Shown here: positions 12,791 through 17,262 of the stretch, in pieces
Layout: each line of letters begins with the position of its first letter
How positions within the stretch are numbered: position 1 is the first letter of the stretch
Assembly (NCBI GenBank): GCA_964350435.1
Contig: CAYGJS010000038.1
Coordinates: forward strand, 1 to 17,262
Direction of reading: 5' to 3'
DNA length: 17,262 nucleotides
Origin: TMED27 sp964350435
GTDB taxonomy: Bacteria; Pseudomonadota; Alphaproteobacteria; Micavibrionales; Micavibrionaceae
The notes under the pieces: model-generated
Seen by the model: only the letters and a program-made list of their open reading frames with translations
What the model was told of the DNA's origin: nothing
Database searches by the model: none
Program-made: the position numbers and the translations under genes

Positions 12791-13483
12791 GAGTATATCG
12801 GCGGCGGCTTGGGCGGGGTCGGGGCTTTGCGTTATTGGTCGTCCTATTACCAGATGCGTTGCGCCTTCGTTTAAGGCCTCTTTGGGGGTCATAACGCGCT
12901 CTTGGTCTTGGGTGTCTTCGCCGGCGGGGCGGATGCCGGGCACCATCAGCACGAAATCGGGGCCGCAGAGTTTACGGATCGAGGCGATTTCATGGGCAGA
13001 GCATACGACGCCGTCCAGACCCGCATCACGGGTAAGAAGGGCAAGGCGGCAGACTTGCGCGTCCACAGGGGTTTGCTGGCCAACAGACGCGAGCAGAGCG
13101 TCATTCATGCTGGTGAGGACTGTGACGGCCAGAAGCTTGGTATCATGGGCGCAGGCGGCTTGCGCGTCCTGCATCATAATACGTCCGCCTGCGGCGTGGA
13201 CGTTGATATAGGCGGGGTGGAAACGCTCCGAGGTTGTTTTGATCGCTTTGGCGACTGTATTGGGGATGTCGTGGAATTTCAGGTCAATGAACAGCCGTGC
13301 ATCGGGGCAGGCGTTCAGGACGGCCTCGATCCCTTGCGGGCCGAAGGTGTTGACGAATTCCATCCCGACTTTCAGGCCGCCTGTGATGGGGCCGATGATT
13401 TTCGCCCATTGCTTGGCTTGGTTTAAATCGGCGGTATCGAGCGCGCAGTATATTCTTTCAAATTTCATCTCTGACATCGTCAT
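12767..13483 (-). CDS. pyrF: Orotidine 5'-phosphate decarboxylase
   Basis: 238 aa from the ATG at 13483; ATGs at 13477 and 13468 are also possible and none has a clear ribosome binding site. It makes UMP from OMP in the cytoplasm. The catalytic network is Lys38 (GLKVG) and DLKFHDIPNT with Asp67, Lys69 and Asp72; VPGIRPAGEDTQDQERV and VIGRPIT complete the phosphate site. It lies between lapA and trpF as in other alphaproteobacteria. The gene start is unusual: 26 bases of it are present again, inverted, 55 bases upstream. Its C-terminus is formed by a repeat element. Both ends therefore show small rearrangements, yet the core is intact. Confidence 0.96.
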   Translation of the reverse strand: MTMSEMKFERIYCALDTADLNQAKQWAKIIGPITGGLKVGMEFVNTFGPQGIEAVLNACPDARLFIDLKFHDIPNTVAKAIKTTSERFHPAYINVHAAGGRIMMQDAQAACAHDTKLLAVTVLTSMNDALLASVGQQTPVDAQVCRLALLTRDAGLDGVVCSAHEIASIRKLCGPDFVLMVPGIRPAGEDTQDQERVMTPKEALNEGATHLVIGRPITQSPDPAQAAADILSSLRGTQ

Positions 13484-13555
13484 TCGTCGCTACCGTAGGG
13501 TGATCTACGCTTACGCTCCTCTTTCCTTCTCAGAAATGAAATTTGAAAGAATATA
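13449..13555. repeat. 26-base inverted duplication spanning the pyrF start
   Basis: Arms 13449-13474 and 13530-13555 are complementary at 25 of 26 positions, around a 55-base loop. The left arm is the pyrF coding start (SEMKFERIY). The loop holds a smaller CGTAG/CTACG hairpin (13494-13509). In the minus-strand RNA the ATG at 13468 is inside the stem. Confidence 0.9.
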
Positions 13556-13574
13556 AATTTAAAAGTGTTTTTTG

Positions 13575-13922
13575 TCATGGGGCGTTTCTTGTTTTATGGG
13601 TCAGAGCGGGGAAAAATTCCGATGCGGGGGTTATATGCCCCGCGCCATTTTCATTGACGGCTTTCAGGTCTTTTTCCAGCGATTTAATCAGTTTCTTTTG
13701 CTCGCGCCGTGTTTTACGCAGTTTTCCCATCGAAAACCAAACAAAGCCGCCGCCGAGGATAAAGCCGAGAGCCATTAGGCCAAGAGAAACCAGATAGAGA
13801 GGCAGCATTATTGGCTCGTGAATCGGGCTGAAGGTGATTTCAACCGGCGTGCGGTTATAAACGGCGAAACCCGCGAGCAGGAGGGCGAGTATTGCGCCGA
13901 ATATGCCGCGGAGGAGTTCCAT
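13575..13922 (-). CDS. lapA: LapA-domain inner-membrane protein
   Basis: 115 aa from the ATG at 13922, chosen because the open frame upstream runs through ihfB in another frame. Two membrane helices (about residues 4-24 and 41-66) flank a short loop with YNRTPVEITFSP, followed by a basic coiled-coil-like cytoplasmic tail (KLRKTRREQKKLIKSLEKDLK). This is the layout of the LapA / DUF1049 family, linked in E. coli to lipopolysaccharide assembly and control of LpxC with LapB. No lapB is in the window. It begins 10 bases after the ihfB stop and is probably in one operon with ihfB and pyrF. The tail after residue 95 is not conserved in my recollection of the family. Confidence 0.85.
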   Translation of the reverse strand: MELLRGIFGAILALLLAGFAVYNRTPVEITFSPIHEPIMLPLYLVSLGLMALGFILGGGFVWFSMGKLRKTRREQKKLIKSLEKDLKAVNENGAGHITPASEFFPALTHKTRNAP

Positions 13923-13932
13923 GGCACGGCGC

Positions 13933-14250
13933 CTAATACCATGCGTCTTCTTTTGGCGGCGCGTCGGACGTTTCGCCGTTGAGGCGTTCACGCAGGCCTT
14001 TTCCGGTTTTGAAGAAGGGCAGGCGTTTTGATTCGACGTGGACGGTTTCGCCGGTGCGCGGGTTGCGGCCTGTGCGGGCGTCGCGGTGTTTGACCGAAAA
14101 CGCTCCGAAGCCGCGAAGCTCCACGCGGTCGCCATTGACGAGGGCGGCGGTGATTTCTTCGAAAATGGTTTCGACAATTTTTTCTACGTCGCGCAGGTAT
14201 AAATGCGGGTTTTGTTCGGCCAGACGCTGGATGAGTTCGGATTTTGTCAT
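13933..14250 (-). CDS. ihfB: Integration host factor, beta subunit
   Basis: 105 aa from the ATG at 14250. This start is preferred to the GTG at 14256 because AGGAAG (14256-14261) lies five bases upstream of the ATG. The sequence MTKSELIQRLAEQNPHL, GDRVELRGFGAFSV and the DNA-intercalating arm RTGRNPRTGETVHVESKRLPFFK are characteristic. With IhfA it bends DNA at specific sites and aids replication, recombination and transcription. The C-terminal ten residues (SDAPPKEDAWY) are a lineage-specific tail. It is the first gene of the ihfB-lapA-pyrF set and follows the rpsA terminator, so it has its own promoter in 14251-14460. Confidence 0.96.
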   Translation of the reverse strand: MTKSELIQRLAEQNPHLYLRDVEKIVETIFEEITAALVNGDRVELRGFGAFSVKHRDARTGRNPRTGETVHVESKRLPFFKTGKGLRERLNGETSDAPPKEDAWY

Positions 14251-14255
14251 AGTCA

Positions 14256-14261
14256 CTTCCT
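14256..14261 (-). promoter_or_regulatory. Ribosome binding site deciding the ihfB start
   Basis: AGGAAG reads on the minus strand five bases before the ATG at 14250. It overlaps the alternative GTG, which argues against the longer form. Confidence 0.7.
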
Positions 14262-14461
14262 TTTGGGCGTTGCCTGCAATCGCTACACGCTTTGTTTATA
14301 AGGTTAAACTGCTGCTTTTATGTGTATTTATCAATTATTGTATTTATTCACAATGCCTTATGAGTCGGATACTCGTCAAGAAAAAGGAGTCAGTTAATAC
14401 CAGAAACCGCTTTTGAATATATTGAAAGTACAGGGCTTTTTAATAAGTATGTGCCGGGCAT
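14262..14461. other. AT-rich leader region of ihfB
   Basis: No gene is seen. On the minus strand TTGACG (14379-14374) is a fair -35, but no convincing -10 follows at 16-18 bases; TATAAA about 14307-14302 is another possible -10. The A+T-rich stretch 14300-14350 could hold IHF sites for autoregulation, which I cannot define. Confidence 0.3.
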
Positions 14462-14492
14462 AAAAAAACCGGGGTTTGTGGCCCCGGTTTTT
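14462..14492. terminator. Intrinsic terminator of rpsA, probably bidirectional
   Basis: An 11-bp stem (AAAAACCGGGG with CCCCGGTTTTT) encloses a seven-base loop. On the minus strand the stem is followed by a T run. It lies 22 bases after the rpsA stop codon and separates cmk-rpsA from ihfB. Confidence 0.9.
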
Positions 14493-14513
14493 GATTGTTT
14501 ATGGAAGACGCGC

Positions 14514-16301
14514 TTATTCTTCAGCAGGCGCGTCTTTTTTCTTGGCCGCGGCCTTTTTTGCAGGCGCTTTTTTCGGCTTGGCTTCCGCTGCGGCTTCGTC
14601 TTTTTTGCCTTCCAAAGCGGCGCCGAGGATGTCACCCAAAGACGCGCCGGAGTCGGCAGAGCCGAATTCCTTCATCGCCTGTTTGTTTTCATCCTGCTCG
14701 CGGGCTTTGATCGAAAGACCGGCTTTGCGGGTTTTGTTGTCCATGCTGACGATTTTCGCATCGACTTTTTCACCTACGGCGAAACGGTCTGGACGCTGCT
14801 CGGAACGCTCGGATGACAGGTCGGCCTTCTTGATGAAGCCTTTAACATTGTCGTTGATCGCTACTTCTACGCCGCCTGAAGTGATTTCAGTTACCGTACA
14901 GGTTACAACCGCACCTTTTTTCAAGCCGCTCATCGCGCCTTCGAAAGGATCTGCAGTCAGTTGCTTGATACCCAAAGCTACGCGCTCTTTCTCAGGGTCG
15001 ATTTCAAGGATTTTCACCTTAACCTTGTCCCCTTTTGTGAAGGCCTTGAGGGCTTCTTCGCTCTCATCTGCCCAAGAGATGTCGGAGAGGTGAACCATAC
15101 CGTCAACGTCTTCGTCGATCGCTACGAACAGGCCGAATTCAGTTACGTTGCTGATTGGACCTTCAATCTCGTCACCTTCTTTGAATTTAGAGGCGATCTG
15201 CTCCCATGGGTTTTCCTGACATTGTTTCAGACCGAGAGAGATGCGGCGTTTTTCTTCGTCAACTTCCAGAACCATGACTTCGACTTCTTCGGAAGTAGAC
15301 ACGATTTTGCCGGGGTGTACGTTTTTCTTTGTCCAAGACATTTCAGAAACGTGAACCAGACCTTCAACGCCGTCTTCAAGTTCCACGAACGCGCCGTAAT
15401 CAGCGATATTTGTGATGCGGCCTTTGAGTTTGGCACCGACTGCGAATTTGGAGAAAACATCTTTCCACGGATCTTCTTCAAGCTGCTTCATGCCCAGAGA
15501 TATGCGCTGCTTTTCCTGGTCGTAACGGATGATTTGAACATCGATTGTTTGACCAATTTGCAGGGCTTCTGTCGGGTGATTGATGCGTTTCCATGAAATG
15601 TCTGTCACGTGAAGCAAGCCATCTACACCACCAAGATCGACGAAGGCGCCGTAATCTGTGATGTTTTTGACCACGCCTTGCATGATTTGACCTTCGGCCA
15701 TGTTTTCCATCAAATCGCCGCGTGCCTCTTCGCGGGATTCTTCAAGAACGGCTCTACGGGAAACAACGATGTTGCCTCGTGTGCGGTCCATTTTCAGGAT
15801 GTGGAATGGCTGGGGGGTGTCCATAAGAGGCGTTACATCGCGCACAGGGCGGATGTCGACTTGTGAACCCGGCAAGAACGCCACTGCGCCGCCAAGGTCA
15901 ACCGTGAAGCCGCCTTTAACGCGGCCAAAGATCACGCCGGTGACGCGTTCGTTTTTCTTGTGAGATTTTTCAAGGTCGATCCAAGATTCTTCGCGGCGGG
16001 CTTTTTCGCGGGAGAGAACGGATTCTCCCTCGCGGTTTTCCATGCGCTCGACGAAGACTTCGACAACGTCGCCGGCTTTGAGTTCTGTTTCTTCGCCGGG
16101 GTTTGAGAATTCCTGCAGCGGGATGCGGCCTTCGGATTTCAGACCCACATCAACGATTGCGAAATCGGATGTGACGGAGATCACTGTTCCTTTTACGACA
16201 TTTCCTGCGAAATTGTCCTGATCGCCCATGCTTTCGGCGAGAAGTTTGGCGAATTCTTTTGAATCGGGGTTATCGATTAGTCTTGCGGCGGCTTGTGCCA
16301 T
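14514..16301 (-). CDS. rpsA: 30S ribosomal protein S1
   Basis: 595 aa from the ATG at 16301, preferred to 16319 because a GGAA motif lies about eight bases before it. Six S1 RNA-binding domains are visible at roughly 35-101, 119-184, 205-272, 291-358, 377-445 and 461-531, with repeated signatures such as ITDYGAFVDLGGVDGLLHVTD. The third and fourth are the most canonical. The end is a Lys/Ala-rich tail (about 566-595). It unwinds and holds mRNA on the small subunit, which matters for messages without Shine-Dalgarno sequences, several of which seem to occur here. It follows cmk by about 118 bases and ends at a strong terminator. Confidence 0.98.
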   Translation of the reverse strand: MAQAAARLIDNPDSKEFAKLLAESMGDQDNFAGNVVKGTVISVTSDFAIVDVGLKSEGRIPLQEFSNPGEETELKAGDVVEVFVERMENREGESVLSREKARREESWIDLEKSHKKNERVTGVIFGRVKGGFTVDLGGAVAFLPGSQVDIRPVRDVTPLMDTPQPFHILKMDRTRGNIVVSRRAVLEESREEARGDLMENMAEGQIMQGVVKNITDYGAFVDLGGVDGLLHVTDISWKRINHPTEALQIGQTIDVQIIRYDQEKQRISLGMKQLEEDPWKDVFSKFAVGAKLKGRITNIADYGAFVELEDGVEGLVHVSEMSWTKKNVHPGKIVSTSEEVEVMVLEVDEEKRRISLGLKQCQENPWEQIASKFKEGDEIEGPISNVTEFGLFVAIDEDVDGMVHLSDISWADESEEALKAFTKGDKVKVKILEIDPEKERVALGIKQLTADPFEGAMSGLKKGAVVTCTVTEITSGGVEVAINDNVKGFIKKADLSSERSEQRPDRFAVGEKVDAKIVSMDNKTRKAGLSIKAREQDENKQAMKEFGSADSGASLGDILGAALEGKKDEAAAEAKPKKAPAKKAAAKKKDAPAEE

Positions 16302-16358
16302 GGTTTTAGTTCCATTCATTGGTTAGAGTTCAATAATCCGTCTACGCTGCCCCGTAAT

Positions 16359-16375
16359 CCTTTTTCTATAAAAGG
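16359..16375. other. Small hairpin in the cmk-rpsA gap
   Basis: CCTTTT and AAAAGG pair around TCTAT. On the minus strand TATAGA (16370-16365) could be a -10 for rpsA, but no good -35 is seen. It may be part of an rpsA leader. Confidence 0.25.
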
Positions 16376-16419
16376 GCGGCGCCGGATTGTTTTAAGGGAT
16401 GACTTGAAATTTTAAGACG

Positions 16420-17088
16420 TTAGAGTTTGAGGCGCTCTTTTATAAGTGTGCGGGCTTTTTCAAACATCTGGCCTGCGTCAAGATCCGAGCTGTCTATGAC
16501 AGTTGCATCATCTGCGGGCTTCATGGGGGCGGCCTCCCGGCTGCGGTCCCGCGCGTCTCTTTCGCGCATATCCTTTAAAACGGTGTCATATGTAACGTCT
16601 AATCCCTTAGATTGCAACTCTTTTAAGCGTCTTTCTGCGCGCACCTCGTCGCTGGCGGTTATATAGAGCTTGAGCGGCGCGTCAGGGCAGATCACCGTGC
16701 CGATGTCGCGCCCGTCTAAAATCGCGCCTGAGTATGCGTTTCCAGGGTTTTTTGCGAAGTTTCTTTGCAGGTCAAGCAGGGCTTGGCGAACTTGCGGCAC
16801 CACGGCGACTTTGGAGGCGGCCTGACCGCTTTCGTCATTGCGAAGATCGGGGTTGTCCAATAAATCGGGCGAAAAGTAATCGCGCAGGAACTCGGCGGCT
16901 TCGATGGCTTCTTGCGTGTCGGCGGGGTCGCCGCCGCGCTCCAGCACCGTATAGCCGACCATGCGATAGAGCGCGCCGGTATCGAGATAGGCGAAGTTTA
17001 GATCGCTTGCGAGTTTACGGGCGAGGGTGCCCTTGCCGCTGGCTGCTGGGCCGTCGATGGCAATGATATTTGGGGTTTGTGAGTTCAT
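16420..17088 (-). CDS. cmk: Cytidylate kinase
   Basis: 222 aa from the ATG at 17088; the frame extends three codons to a TTG at 17097. It phosphorylates CMP and dCMP with ATP. The P-loop is GPAASGKGT (13-21), followed by YLDTGALYR, the CMP-binding region with SKVAVVPQVRQALLDLQR, and the LDGRDIGTVICPDAPLKLYI motif with the RxxRR lid-like segment. It precedes rpsA as in most proteobacteria. In alphaproteobacteria aroA often lies upstream; here the upstream DNA to the window end is AT-rich and has no aroA. No ribosome binding site precedes the ATG. Confidence 0.96.
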   Translation of the reverse strand: MNSQTPNIIAIDGPAASGKGTLARKLASDLNFAYLDTGALYRMVGYTVLERGGDPADTQEAIEAAEFLRDYFSPDLLDNPDLRNDESGQAASKVAVVPQVRQALLDLQRNFAKNPGNAYSGAILDGRDIGTVICPDAPLKLYITASDEVRAERRLKELQSKGLDVTYDTVLKDMRERDARDRSREAAPMKPADDATVIDSSDLDAGQMFEKARTLIKERLKL

Positions 17089-17104
17089 AAGGCACAATTG
17101 ATAG

Positions 17105-17167
17105 ATTATAATTTAAAAAATGCAAGGGGGCAGTCTTTATAAAAGCTAGAACATATATCTGTATCAA
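17105..17167 (-). promoter_or_regulatory. Candidate cmk promoters
   Basis: A perfect -10 TATAAT lies at 17110-17105 on the minus strand, giving a leader of about 10 bases, but it lacks a good -35. A second candidate is TTGATA (17167-17162) with a 17-base spacer and TTTTAT (17144-17139). The absence of a ribosome binding site suits a very short leader. Confidence 0.4.
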
Positions 17168-17240
17168 GCCATGCAGCCTTCAGACTGGTTTATGAATTTA
17201 TTTGATGCTATAGTAATTTAAAATATTGATTGGACGTATT

Positions 17241-17262
17241 ATGTGGGTGTGTTATGCTGTAT
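17241..17262 (+). CDS. Possible start of a plus-strand gene, cut by the window end
   Basis: An ATG at 17241 opens a frame reading MWVCYAV to the end of the window. GGA lies eight bases upstream. It is too short to judge and may be chance. Confidence 0.15.

Noticed and set aside
13923..14177. N-terminal extension of the LapA-domain protein
   Set aside because: It is ihfB read in another frame; the membrane protein begins at 13922.
14961..15596. Plus-strand ORF of 211 codons opposite rpsA
   Set aside because: It mirrors the repeated S1 domains and has the Phe/Val-rich composition typical of the reverse complement of a Glu/Lys-rich gene.
14514..16301. Internal repeats in rpsA as a DNA repeat array
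   Set aside because: They are diverged S1 protein domains, not nucleotide repeats.

Overview
The window reads as chromosomal DNA from an alphaproteobacterium. The minus strand carries a typical alphaproteobacterial order: cmk-rpsA, then ihfB-lapA-pyrF-trpF-trpB-trpA-accD-folC, then a ChvI/ChvG-type two-component system and rapZ. Protein sequences such as IHF-beta, the LapA-domain protein and ChvI/ChvG fit this class. The order within the class is uncertain; a Micavibrio- or Rhodospirillales-like lineage is possible but not demonstrated.

Layout. Positions 1-1140 are AT-rich and hold three small plus-strand ORFs of unknown function (96-957) and a possible 55-codon minus-strand ORF (970-1137). 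Positions 1213-4453 hold rapZ, chvG and chvI on the minus strand, with chvG overlapping chvI. Positions 4531-6670 hold folC and accD. Positions 6836-12699 hold trpA, trpB and trpF, normally adjacent, here separated by two insertions. Between trpA and trpB sit a P-loop kinase-like gene and a GyrI-like effector-binding protein. Between trpB and trpF sit an outer-membrane beta-barrel gene and a divergent TrmB-family regulator, the only convincing plus-strand gene right of 1 kb. Positions 12767-14250 hold pyrF, lapA and ihfB. A strong terminator at 14462-14492 separates these from rpsA and cmk. The last 170 bases upstream of cmk are AT-rich and hold no complete gene.

The household genes serve tryptophan synthesis (trpF, trpB, trpA), pyrimidine synthesis (pyrF), fatty-acid initiation (accD), folate polyglutamylation (folC), nucleotide supply (cmk), translation (rpsA), DNA architecture (ihfB), envelope (lapA) and envelope-stress signalling (chvI/chvG).

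The notable signal is the density of small palindromic and inverted repeats from about 4.4 to 13.6 kb. At least five repeat families are visible. Two lie in frame inside genes (trpF and the GyrI-like gene) and add about 23-25 residues each. Others supply start or stop codons: the kinase start, the stops of the GyrI-like and kinase genes, and the pyrF stop. A 26-base inverted duplication of the pyrF gene start and a 10-base inverted repeat at trpB both place a start codon inside a predicted RNA stem. The TrmB-like gene has a paired operator (TGTCG-N8-CGACA, twice, 23 bases centre to centre) overlapping a promoter that would give a leaderless mRNA. I did not find a CRISPR array, tRNA, rRNA, transposase or known defence system.
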